Source: Serinus canaria
Lineage: Eukaryota > Chordata > Aves > Passeriformes > Fringillidae
Length of the DNA stretch: 64,000 bases
Assembly (NCBI RefSeq): GCF_022539315.1
Contig: NC_066313.1
Coordinates: forward strand, 37,113,059-37,177,058
Direction: 5' to 3'
Positions 51,076-62,200 of this stretch are shown here, one piece after another. Below the pieces are notes generated by a model, which saw only the letters and a list, made by a program, of their open reading frames with translations, did not search any database and had not been told where the DNA came from. Each line of letters begins with the position of its first letter. Position 1 is the first letter of the stretch. The translations under genes and the position numbers were made by a program.

Positions 51076-51457
51076 CATCAGGCTAACTATATACAGTCCT
51101 CCAAGATATCCATAAGCAATAGATCCATAGAACACTCTACAGAGAGCATAGCGACTATCGAAATCGAGAAAGCAGACCTCTCTACCTAAGACATCTAGCC
51201 CGCTCGACCGCTCTCATCTCGTCCCTCTCTCAAGCCCTCTTCCATCCGCTCCCTCTGTCCGCCATACAACGCAGAGCCGCGCTCCCAGATCCCCTCATAC
51301 TCACGCTCTAACTCTCCCATCTAATAAAGAGAGAACGAGAGAAAGAGGAAGAGCTCAATGAGCGAGAATAAGAGCTAATATATACAATCTAACAGCGAGA
51401 ACGCATACTCTACCTCTGCGGAAATCACTCAAAGTCACATACGTAGAGCAAGAGAGA
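51076..51457. other. Disordered GA/CT patch next to the GA repeat
   Basis: Right of the purine tract the sequence becomes irregular. It turns pyrimidine-rich (CTCTC, CGTCCCTCTCTC) around 51175-51330, then returns to GAGAGAA units near 51325-51355 and again near 51450. It contains many more CpG dinucleotides than any neighbouring intron sequence. The look is of a (GA)n repeat and its complement overwritten with random bases. This could be a real complex repeat, but a sequencing or assembly error at the GA tract is more likely. Confidence 0.6.
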
Positions 51458-52680
51458 AATCCCACTTATGACTCTCAAACCTTTCCCAAGAAAGTATTCC
51501 AGATGCTGACAGTTTGTTCCAACACCCACTACTACCAGAATAAATCAGCAACCCTGGAGCAGAAGGGGGGTGAACCTAACACCAGGAAGAGGGATAGAAA
51601 CCAAGAACTAAAGGTACAACAGTTTTAACTGCATTATTCTTCTTTATTTTTCTGTAATAATTGCATCTGGATTACTTGTGATTAGACTTCCAAAAATTCA
51701 GTTATGCTAATAAATTCTTTGCTGTGTAAAAACACACTGCCTTTTTGGCTGTGAACAAGGTTTTGAGTGTAACACTTTGTCTGGACATGCAGTCTTCACA
51801 TCACAGTAAATAAATCCAGATAAAAATGTTGTTTCATTCTAAACAGGTGTTGCCAGTCTTCCCAGAAAAAAAGAAAAAAAAAACCAAAAAACCCGTAAAC
51901 TACTGTTTTAGCAAACAGTTCAGCAGAAATATGATCATGCACCCATACCTGACCCAGACCAGATTTGAATCATTGGGTGACCTAGCATTAATGGTTCTGG
52001 AGCCATGGCCAGAAGACTACAGAAGCCAGAGCTGTAAAGTGGAAGCATTTGTAAGGAGCTAACAAAATTACTAGAAAATCACCTTGAAGGGGTTATGGAC
52101 TCAAAAACTGCTAACACTTTCTCTTCATCAAATATATCAGGGTTTAGAAAGCAATGGCAAAGAACTGACGTAGCAGAGAAGCAAGAGAGAAACAAAAAAA
52201 GAGCTACCTTGAAATCACTGGAAAATTACTGAGTGAGAACATTCTCTGGCAAAAGTAACTACAGATGGTAGGAAAGGGAAAAGCAAATACTTGAAAAGTT
52301 CCACTGATTTTTTTTGTTGTTGTCTTTCACTGATTTTTTTTTCTTCAATTAGCTCCCAGTACTGGGGCAATAAAAAAAGCAAGATGCTATTTCAGTTAAA
52401 AATGAAGATGGGGTAATTACTGTGACAGTGTCTCTCCTGTATTCTCACTTCCCTGGGTTATCCCAGACATCTCCAGAAACCAAGCACTTAATTCCCTTCC
52501 TGTCACACTCTTCCCTCATGGTGTAATGGACTTCCCATGGACAATTCAAAAGACTTTTTCATGTGGTGTATTACAACTACACTTATACATAACAGCCATA
52601 TATCAAGGTGACCTCTGGACTGTTTCCTTCATTTCATATGAAGGCCTGATGTTTGTTTTCCTTGACTAAGCTTTCTGGTA

Positions 52681-52740
52681 ACACAGAATATCCTGAACTG
52701 GAAGGGAACCACAAGGATCAAGTCCAGCTCCTGAGTCAAC
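52681..52740 (-). mobile_element. Short CR1 LINE 3'-end remnant, reverse orientation
   Basis: The plus strand reads ACACAGAATATCCTGAACTG followed by GAAGGGAACCACAAGGATCA and AGTCCAGCTCCTG. This is the reverse complement of the extreme 3' end of a CR1 element (usual form: ACAGAAT..TGGAAGGGACC..AAGATCATCTAGTCCAAC). The fragment is short and diverged, lies in intron 1, and is in the same orientation as MTMR2. The inner boundary past about 52740 is unclear. Confidence 0.7.
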
Positions 52741-55700
52741 AAAAGCCCTTTGGTGTATGGATCAAGTCTCTTTTTACACTGCTGATACACTCAGAACTGA
52801 AAAACCAGTAAACCAGCAAAGCAGGTCATCAGGAAAAGATTAATGAAAAAGAAGATGTGGACAATTGATCTTCTGAGCCATTAAAGAGGTATTATGACCT
52901 TTTCAAATGTAGTTCTTGCCTGTAGACATGAGGTGTAAAAGAGTTACCAAAGGGAGATAATAAAACATCAGAACTAGGTCACAAAATATATTCAAGGCAG
53001 GTGTTAACCTATCAGGAGCACAATAGCAACTGATAGGAATTGTGTAATTTGACACTGTCAGGTCATCCACAGTCTTCAAATTCAGGTTCTGTGACTGCAG
53101 CCATGCTGTAAATAGCCTGTAGTTAAGGAACTACGTGTACAACTCAGCGCTGTCTAGCAAAGAGACTGCTAGTCAACACAGCATTGCCATCTCTCTTCAG
53201 AGAAGGCAGTGCTTGATGGGACCCAGGAGAGTCGTGTTCTGAGCCCAGCTTCACTCCTTGCCAGTTGTCAGATCTTGCCTCATGCCTCCACTGCAGCTTC
53301 TCATCCCATCCTTAGACTTTCTCATGCTGTGCCCAATCTCTTAGCAAGGAGTCTCAGTACTCAACTGCACTTCCAAGAACTTAGTAAAATTACCCACCAG
53401 GCATTATTAAAAATAGAGTAGTACTGGCTTAGGCACAATTAAATAGCTAGTCCCCATCTCGTCAACACAGAAAGCATCACCATCTCTACTGCAGCTAGAA
53501 CTACAATACTGCACATTCCTGTGAGGCTTTTAAACACCAGTGTAACCTTAATTACAACACAATGAACGGTGAGGGTCAATCATATTTTATATTCTCAAAT
53601 GGAAAATATGCTTAAACCCAAATATTTTTGCCATCAATAAAAAGCATTTTATTGAATGGTCAGAACTGGGAGCAAGAGATGTGCATGTGCCAGACAGAGG
53701 AAAACTTTTAAGCTGAAGGTCTCGCACTCTGGGACCAGTAGAAATGGTTTCTGCTGAATGCAGAAGCAGAAATGTGCATGGCAAAGATTTCTAGTAAAAA
53801 TAATTTGTGAATTCTTTAGAGGCAATGGTTTCTCTTCACTGCTATAAATTAAAAGCTCTAAATTCCTTTTCACTAAATGTTATTTTCATTATTTTCTGCC
53901 CCAAACCCTGATATTATAAAAAAGATTCTCCTCATTTTGCAGATCTATATGCAGGCAGAACTGCTATTTAACTTCGCAATACACAGTACACCAGAAAAAA
54001 CGGCCTGTCTCAGAATGGACTTCAGTTGCAAGTAAGCGTTAGAAATTATCACTCATTTATTAAAATCAACAATAATGAGCCCATCTGGAGTCACTAATTG
54101 GTTGTAGGCTTAGTGTCAAGTTCCTGAGATGCAAAACCAGTTCATTATCAACACTCAGCCAGCAATGTACTTGTCTTTAATGTAACAACCTTGCTTTGCA
54201 CTTACAAGAAATCAAATGCAAGAAATGCTCTCAAAGCCCATGAGGAAAAAGACAGCTACTCGCATTTCACCAAACACCAGAACTGGCAAAAATCTTCCCT
54301 TTCAAACTCTAACTTCAATGACTCATCACAAAACAACTCAATCAGCAAAGCTCACACATCTGGTAGCAATGTGGTGCTACAGCTAAAGCCCTCCTCAGCC
54401 AACAGCTCACAGACCCAACTCCTTCCAGCATCACTCTCACCCACGGGGAAAGAATTCCTTCAACACAGCCTTAAATCAGACCAGGTACTGACAGAGCCTT
54501 ATTTGAGACAAGGGGGGAGTTCATACCTCATGGAGTTACCGGTTCAACAGACCTCGCTGCACTGATTTACACCGAGTTTATGTTTTCAGACTTATCCCTG
54601 CAAACACAAAGACAAGGAGCATGATTGCTCTCATATGCTTCAGCAAAATGCAGTGCATCGGATCCACAATGTCTGCAGACCTCTGTGGATGATAAACACC
54701 AGAACAAAGGTGATAACAAGCAACCAAGAAAGCCGTAACATCAAGCACTGCTACAGTCATGCTGCTGGGAAACATTTAGCCACTGCCTTATCTTTCCTTA
54801 ATTTTATACTGATGTTGAAATATCACTGACATCTCCTATAGCAGTTTTTTTACAGTACAATCACCTCCACATTTCTGCACAGGCAACACAAATTTATCTT
54901 CAGCAGACCTAACAGAAAGCCTCTTAGCTATCTTATGGGACCATTGTTTAGACTGAACTGTGATATGCTTTTTCTGAGGAATACAGAGAGTTGTATGCTC
55001 ATTCAGAAACTACAGAACATAACCACGTAGGCTGCATGAACAAAATGCCTAATCACTTCTCATGGAAAGTAAATATAAGAAGTTTGCTACCACTTTTTTC
55101 CCTAAAGTCATGTGTTCTGCTAAAGTCATACACAACTCTATCTCGCTTTCCCTTCACAAAAGGGAAAAATCATGGTAGAATTTTGTTGGCTGTCCCTTTG
55201 AATTCCAGAGGTCAGACAGTCCGTATACAACCTCAAATCTGCAAAAACAACAATACAACAAACCACCCACAAATTCATTTTAAGAATGGTCTTGAAGAAA
55301 TCTGAATAATGAGCACAGCTGAACTGTGTTTATCACTCACTCACCTAGGATCCTCAGGCCATTCTAGAGATATAAAAGCAGTCCATAACATTGAGAAAAG
55401 CTCACTCTTCTGGACATAACCATACTGTAGCTCATCAAATGTTTGAATCAGTGTTTTACCTTACTCCTTCTTCTGTCTCACGGATTGTTCCTGGACAGAT
55501 AATGCAGACACTCAAGCACCCTTTGCAAGCTGCTAGTCAAATACGACCACAGCTCTTTATGAGCAACTGGCTCACAGTCATGTGTCTTCCATGAGAACAG
55601 GATGGAAGGGGAATGTCCACCCTAAGTACTGACCTCTGGAAACCACAGAGAGCTGCAGAATGCAGCGCTGTGCCACACAAAGCCAGCACTGGGTGAGATG

Positions 55701-58700
55701 CCTGAGACTTGAAAAGCAGAACAGCTGTTTCAGCACAACCATGAGGGCAGCTGAGTTAATTAGCTGTGACCTGCTCATCTGAAACTAACTCGGTATTTTC
55801 ACAGAGAGTTGGCAATTTTTTTTACCCTGTACAAACAGCTACACTGTAACTCTCACTAGTTTTTCAAATGTTTTTCTAGTTGGGACAGAAATTAGTAACA
55901 TTTGTTTAATTATTCCTACATCTTCCTCAAGGACCACAAGTACTGCACATTACTAGGGTCTACTAAAATATCAAAGCAACTTTCACTGTCAAATGTCCTT
56001 ATTGCCATATCTCACGTGCTTTATCAAAAGACAAACTTATAATGTTCTTCAAGATGTGAGCAGTGCTTGGTTTCACTTATTCAGATGTGAGCAGCCTTAT
56101 GTATAAGTAAACTCTATCAAGCATGTCTCCTTGAGGAGCTAGATCTTAAGTACCTCTAGAAATAATAACAACACTTCCAACCAGGAGCTGAGAGAATCTA
56201 AAGAATGCACTGCTGTATGTATTTCATATTAACATCTTTCCAAGTCTTCTAAATCTTGCATAAAACAATTCAGTAACTACAACCAATAAGGCTTCAAATG
56301 GCTAGGTAATGGTGATTCTGGGATGAGTGACCTTTGAGTCATTTTTTGATTTTTGTTCCTTTTAAATAAAATGAATTATCAAAACTGATGACAGCATCCT
56401 CATGATTCATTGTGTTCCTCATATCACCCCCAAAGCTAACTTCTTTTTAAACAAAATCATTTGGTGAAAATGTATCATAGGTTACAATTTGAAGCCAGTC
56501 TAGCTGTTAGATCACAATCACAGAGATTAAAATATTTAAATGCATACAAATAGTCCAATTACCTTCAGAGAATTATTCTGATGTATAAGATCAAATTGCA
56601 ATACAGCTTTAATGAAAAAACCCTGATGATAATCAATCTACTGTCCAATTCAGAGACAAATATTTATTTGTGCATATGCATCATTAGATTGGCAAGGGAA
56701 GCTGATAATAAACATTCTGAAGGTCACCAGCCATCTCTCATTACAAAACCCTGGTTTTATTTTCTTGTCATTTTGCCCTAACCTTGAACCATTTCAACTA
56801 AAAGTTTCACAGCGTACACCAACTCAAGATGAGGGTATTTTTATTAATAATTACTGATGAAAACCATTAATCTATTTCAAAGACCCATATTTTGTCTGGA
56901 GTCCATTAAACCCTCCAAACTGGCTAGCTATCTTCTACAGGCTCTAGATGTTCAAGCAGAGACTTGAGATTCTGAAAGCTTTTGAATAAACCTTTTTACA
57001 TCCCAAGGAATCTGTTAAGAGTCTGGGCCTTTCCAGGGCTTGGAGGGCACAGCCTTGCGCATGCTCAACAGCAACAGATTTATCATCTCAATTTCCCCAT
57101 GGTTTCATCTGTGCAGGGCATGCTGCCGAGAGGCTCAACAGGAGCTTCCTTGTAGCCACTGGCTCTCTTTAGTGTCCACAGGCCTCTTACAGTGAATGGC
57201 CTCCAGTTGCCTGAGCTGATGCACAGATAAAAAGAATATATTGGCTCAGTTAGGTAAGGGGGAAAGAAGCCTGCAGGTTCTGGCAGGGCACTGGTAAAAC
57301 TGCTCAAGGAAACCAGTACAGAAAGCAGGGAACAGAAGAATTCGATGAGGAAGGGTGAAATGAGGGTCAGGAGTCATGAAGGACTCAAGCATGAAGAAAC
57401 CCAAGTGCAAACTGGGTGCTGCCTGTCTGACCAGCAGTTGGTAACAGCCAAGCATGGGAGTTTTGAGATGCTGCCAACAAAGCGGCCACCAGGATCTTGG
57501 GCTCTAAAAACAGAGGCAGAGCCAGGAGATCCAGGAAAGGATCCCCCTCTTCTCAGCTTTCAGTAGAGCATTTCTGGAATACTTCATCCAGGTATTAGCC
57601 TCACAGTGCAGGAAAGTCACTAGGGAGCTAGAGGGAGTAAAAGGAAGCACTACTGGGATAGCAGGGCTGGAGCACCCTGCCTGTGCAGAAAGACTGGGGA
57701 GAGACTGCTTTAGGGGGACCAAAAAGGCAGCCCCAGTGCCAGTGGAGGATACACAGGAAATGCCAGTGGGCTGTCCAGAGAGTCTGTGTGCACTTCATCT
57801 TTGTAGGTTTTCAAGACCAAACTGGGTAAAATATCTGATCTTAAATCTGTCTCTGGTATGAGTGGGAGGCTGGAGTCAGGGATGCTGAGATCTCTTCACC
57901 CTGAGTTATCCAGTGATCCTACAAGTTGGGCATGGCAAGGGCAGCCAGAATGGGACAGAACAACTTTCAGCAGCCATCAGGATATCCTTCTCCCAGGCTC
58001 TACCACACCAGGGCTTCCCACACCACCAACCCTACCAGTCTCTCAGTGCCTGCCCTTGCTACCCTACTGCAACCTTCTCCATCAAACACAAGGCCCAAGC
58101 AGGATGTGCTTTCAGTCACTAAATTCAAATTTCACTGGTAGCTCATGGACGGTGGGAAGAATACAAGTCTCCTTTTGGCTTCCGTGGCTTAAGGACCTTG
58201 AATATTACCCACATGGCACTACAAGCCATTCAGACCACAAAGTAAGGCTCCCAGAAAAAAAACCATGGTGGCAAAACCACAGAGGTTCAACAGGCCACAG
58301 GAAATTTGCTCCTGAAGAGGACAAGGCCTGGCGTGGGCCCGGCAGCGTGCTGAAAGTCAGCTCCCGAGCGGGTGCCGCGCCCGCCCTTCCAGCACCGCTC
58401 ACCTGTGCTGCCCATCTCCCAAATCCCTCCACCGCAGGTACCAAGGGCAGGGGCACTGCTCTGCCCATGCAGGGATTTACCGAGAGCCCGGTGGAGGTAG
58501 CATCTCCTGTCCTGCTTAAAGGCCTGAAAGAGAGAGCGGCTGTGCCGCAGCCGAGTAGAGTCCACGCCTGCCTTCCTGCTCCGTCACCCCACGGCCAGCC
58601 CCAGGGCAGGTACACCCCAGCAGGAGAGACCAGACCGCGGGGAAGAGCAGGAGCATGCTGGCCACGGAGGGAGCAAACAGCACCAGGTCCACCCCTTTCG

Positions 58701-58815
58701 CTTTCCTCTCCCCTGGCGGCCCCTCCCCGCTCCCTCCCTCTGCCCCCACGCCCCGCGGTGCTCCCCGGCCGCCGAGCCCCGCGGGCGGGGGCGATGGCTC
58801 TGCGGCGGGCGGTAC

Positions 58816-58898
58816 CTGGACAGGGAGTCGCCGCTGGGCGGCCGCGCCGCCGCCGCCCGCCCGGCGCCCAGGCTCTCGCAGCTGGAGCTCCCCTCCAT
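58816..58898 (-). CDS. MTMR2: MTMR2 exon 1 (coding part), residues 1-28
   Basis: The first coding exon starts at the ATG at 58898-58896. Its context is strong (G at -3, G at +4). It encodes a peptide beginning MEGSSSCESLG that ends in a Ser/Pro/Ala-rich stretch, matching the disordered MTMR2 N terminus; it is one residue longer than the human one because of an extra Ala. The donor is CCAG|GTACC, with GT at 58815-58814, and splits a Ser codon 2+1 with exon 2. The frame stays open upstream to another ATG at 59219, but family similarity begins at MEGSSS, so this start is chosen. The exon sits inside a CpG island and is GC-rich compared with the rest of the gene. Confidence 0.95.
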
Positions 58899-58936
58899 GC
58901 CGGGCGGCCCCGCGGCGAGCGGTGTCCCCGCGTCCC

Positions 58937-58978
58937 TCAGCCCCGCGGCCGGCGCCCGGCGGGGCGGGAAGCGGCCAT
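58937..58978 (-). promoter_or_regulatory. Candidate upstream ORF in MTMR2 5' leader
   Basis: Reading the minus strand upstream of the MTMR2 start, an ATG at 58978-58976 has a strong context (A at -3, G at +4). It opens a 13-codon Arg/Pro/Gly-rich frame that stops at TGA (58939-58937), 38 bases before the MTMR2 ATG and out of frame with it. If the transcript starts upstream of 58981, ribosomes would meet this ATG first, so it could damp MTMR2 translation. The transcription start is not visible from sequence, so its presence in mRNA is inferred. Confidence 0.4.
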
Positions 58979-59219
58979 GCTGGCCCGGCGTGCCGCGCGG
59001 GGGGCGGGCCGAGGCGGGGCGCTGAGGGGGCCGAGCCGCCGCGGGCTGCGGGAGCGGGGCCGGCCCGCGGGTGGGCGAGGGGCTTGTATCGCCAGGGTGC
59101 GGAGTGGGCCGCGATCCCCCTTTGTGTCCTCCTGAGAACCGAGGGAAGGTGTCAGCTCCCGGGTTCCATCCCCGGAGCACGGTGGTCGTTCCTAAGGGTA
59201 AAGTAGTGGTCTCTCTCAA

Positions 59220-62200
59220 GCATCGCTCTTGAAGTCAGCTCACCTACGTTAGGCTTTCCAGTTGGGTTGTGTACCCACAGTTATACCAATTGTGCTGCTC
59301 ACGTTTGTAATTGCCCCCATCTGCTGGAGAACCCTCACGGAGTCTATCCCTGGAGTGGATGGAGCAGGGGCTGTGGAAGGTCACAATCACAGCAGGCACG
59401 GCTGCAGGGCGCTGGCACGGATCCTCTGCCAAGTCACCCGACGGACAGCTCGAATGCATCCACGGCGATCCGTGTCCCGAAGGCTTTGCAGGCACAGTTC
59501 GGTATCAAGTGTTCTGCAGGAAGAGCCATGGTATGCCCAGTTCCTTGAAGCAATCGAAGAGCAGGAGAAAAGCTCTTGGCGTTGCTTACAAAGACTGAGG
59601 GACTGCATCTTAAGCTCCTCATATCAATGATGCAGATGTCTTTCAAATGTTTAGCTGTTTGGGCAAGAATCTCATGAGGCAAAAAGAATGAACCGCTGGG
59701 GATGTGTTAGGAGGCTGATGGGTTTCCAGAAAGACGTGTTGGCAAGCAGCATCTGATGTCAGTAGCATCTGTACAGATGGACCTTCCTGTTTAAATACTA
59801 CCTCAAAATAGGATAAACCCTCTGTCTTCTAAACATTAGTATATTTGTGGCTGTAGAATGGTTACCAAAACATCATCCCACTTCATGCTCCAATGAGTAA
59901 ATTGGATGATGATGTGTTTTTCTCTGTTGTTTCCCATTTTGTTCCTGTTGTCAGAAGTCATGCAGGATGCTGAAGCAGGCTTGTAGCATCCCCACCTGAG
60001 ACTGCATGATCCAGCTGTGAAACTGCCTCTGTTGCTCTTTCCTTTAGTCTCTATCAGCTGCTGTTGAACAAGGTTGATGTGGGATGGTTTTGAAGCAGGT
60101 TTAAACTTGAAAATGCAGTTTAGTTGAAGCAGGGTTTATTTTTGTATTTTTCATTTGATCTTCTGAGCAAAACGTTACCAAACTGGCAAATGAGTTTTGG
60201 GGGAGGGAAGGTTTCAGCCTAGAAAATTGAGTTCCTGGAGGCTTTTCTAAAATGAAAGCTCTATTTTATGGTTAAAAGCGAGATCGTTGTTCGAAAAATA
60301 AGCTAATTGCTAGTGGTTTATTGCAGCGTTAAAATCCAAACAAATTGGCTTGACATTACAATTGAAAATCATTTCAATTGAAAAATCTATAGGCTGTGCT
60401 GATTTTGTTATAAAATTATTTTAAATGTTCATCTTTTTTCCTCTTCTCTGGTTGGGGGCAATGAACATTTTAGAAGCACCATTTATTAATAAAAACTGAG
60501 GTATGAATGGCAAACTGTCTCTCTGCCTCTTCTGTTTAGCTTTCCATCCACACCTGTGTCCGGCGAGCAGATGGTGTCCTCTGTGGGGACATGCAGGCGG
60601 GGGTGCTGTGGCAGTGGTCCTTCAGCATCTTTGCTGAGCAGTCAGGCAGTTCCTGGTAGCCTTTTCCCACTGGTGTGCTCTCTTCCCAGCCCCTCCGGGG
60701 ATGGAGTTCCTGGCAGTAGTAACCCTTGGGAGAGGTCAGCGCTGTAGAACCAGCACAAAACAGTGTCTCCCTTTCAAATCTTATCAAATTGCCTTGTGGT
60801 GAGTTGGTACTACTTCTGTCCCTCTGCTAAGCTTAGTCTGATAAAGGTGCAGTTGTTTAAAAAAGTCAAGTAGGAATAAAAACACCTCCATTGCTATGTG
60901 GAAGTATTAGAATGCCTTCCTTTCTTCCTAATTTGCTATTGATGTGGCATCTCTAAGTAGTTTATTGATGAAGTGCTCTATTTGCTTTTCACTGCCCTGT
61001 TTTGTTCTTGGCCTTATCCCCAGGGCCTGTGAAACCCTTTAGAAATTCCCACTGGTGCTTTGTAAATGAGAACAAAGCTAATCACCTCCCGCATCTCTCC
61101 TGCTGCTGAAAGAAACTAGCAGTCTGCTCAGTGAGTCTTTCTGCTCAACAGTACCACATTTTCAAAGTCAGTCAGAATATTCTCTCTGTGAAGTGTGTTT
61201 CCTCAGGGCGCTTAAAAGTGATGGAGAATTAAATAAAGGCCTGACATAACCAAAACCAATTAAGGACAATTCACAAGACTGTTGTATAACTGATGCAAAA
61301 TAAGTGTCGTTCAGTCTGTTAACCTACTTTTGCTTGCCACATCCCCTACCATTATCTTACAAGTATTATCATTTGGATTTGGGTGGTTTTTTGTTTTTTT
61401 TTTTAATGAGGGAATGTTCTGTCATTTTGTGATTTCAACACAGGAAACAGTAAAATAAAATTAACATCATGGATAAGTAATAGAATTATCTGTGTTCATC
61501 TTTAATGCTGTGTGGCTGACACAGCTGAGTGATATCTGAAAGAGAGAATGACAAGGAGCTTCCTTGAATCAAAGGTATAAAAGATTAATTCCAAGTAAAA
61601 GACAAACAGACATCCTCCAATACTTCCTGAAATTATATGTGGTTGTAGCATTTACAAAGTGAAAAATGCATAGCCCCAGGCTTTCCTAGGTGTTTAGAGG
61701 CTCTCAAAGCTGTGGTGAACACAGCACAAAGAGAATAATACTATGTACATGTAAAACATGATTAAGTGAGGGGAAGTAAGACTTCTGCTTCGTCCTGGGT
61801 GAAAGTGAGATTCTGTTTTGTATCCATTGTATTTAAACTATGTGTCTGTTGAATTGAGGGCTTTCTAGCTCTGTATATATGTGTGGTCCATATATCTGCT
61901 ATATCAATGTGCCAGATGTTGTGAATCCAGATGTTCTCATTCCTGGATTAGCTCCTCAGCTTTGCTGCTGCACAGCCAAACACAGGTCTGTTGTGTCTCA
62001 CTTTGAGCATGGGGCTCACCAAAGCTAGGGACAGTCACACAGCCTGGACATCCTGGCACAACCTCTTTCAGGTGTAGCCAAACTTCGTGAGGAAGTTTGG
62101 CCACGGTCTGTGGCTTCTTGACTAAATGTCCCTGGAGCAGAGGAGGAATCGTGTTTCTACAGTGGTCAAAGGGTAGACCATGAAGCAGGATCGTGTACTC

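Larger units (their letters stand above)
36714..58815 (-). other. MTMR2 intron 1 (22.1 kb)
   Basis: This is the largest intron, typical of a first intron that may hold enhancers. It contains the LTR-like block (36980-37600), two CR1 remnants (42728-42920, 52681-52740), low-complexity tracts, the GA/CT patch (50749-51457), and the unidentified open frame at 48080-48391. The rest is AT-rich with no recognisable gene. Confidence 0.88.
58320..59200. promoter_or_regulatory. CpG island promoter of MTMR2
   Basis: GC content and CpG density rise sharply from about 58.32 kb, peak around 58.74-59.08 kb, and fall by 59.2 kb, while the rest of the window is AT-rich and CpG-poor. The block contains several GC-box-like GGGCGGG strings (for example near 58785, 58963 and 59000) and no TATA box close to the start codon, the usual layout of a housekeeping promoter. 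MTMR2 exon 1 lies in its centre. Such promoters often fire in both directions, but I see no supported gene on the plus strand. Confidence 0.88.

Noticed and set aside
50532..51135. Minus-strand open frames of 133 and 137 codons rich in Ser, Leu and Phe
   Set aside because: They are translations of the GA-rich simple repeat; CT-repeat codons give Ser/Leu/Phe and few stops.
54191..54565. 124-codon plus-strand open frame in intron 1
   Set aside because: Ser/Asn/Gln-rich low-information composition and no context; likely chance.
58584..59219. 211-codon minus-strand open frame taken as one protein
   Set aside because: Only the 28 residues of MTMR2 exon 1 inside it match a known protein. After the donor at 58815 the frame runs into intron 1, and its length comes from GC-rich composition.
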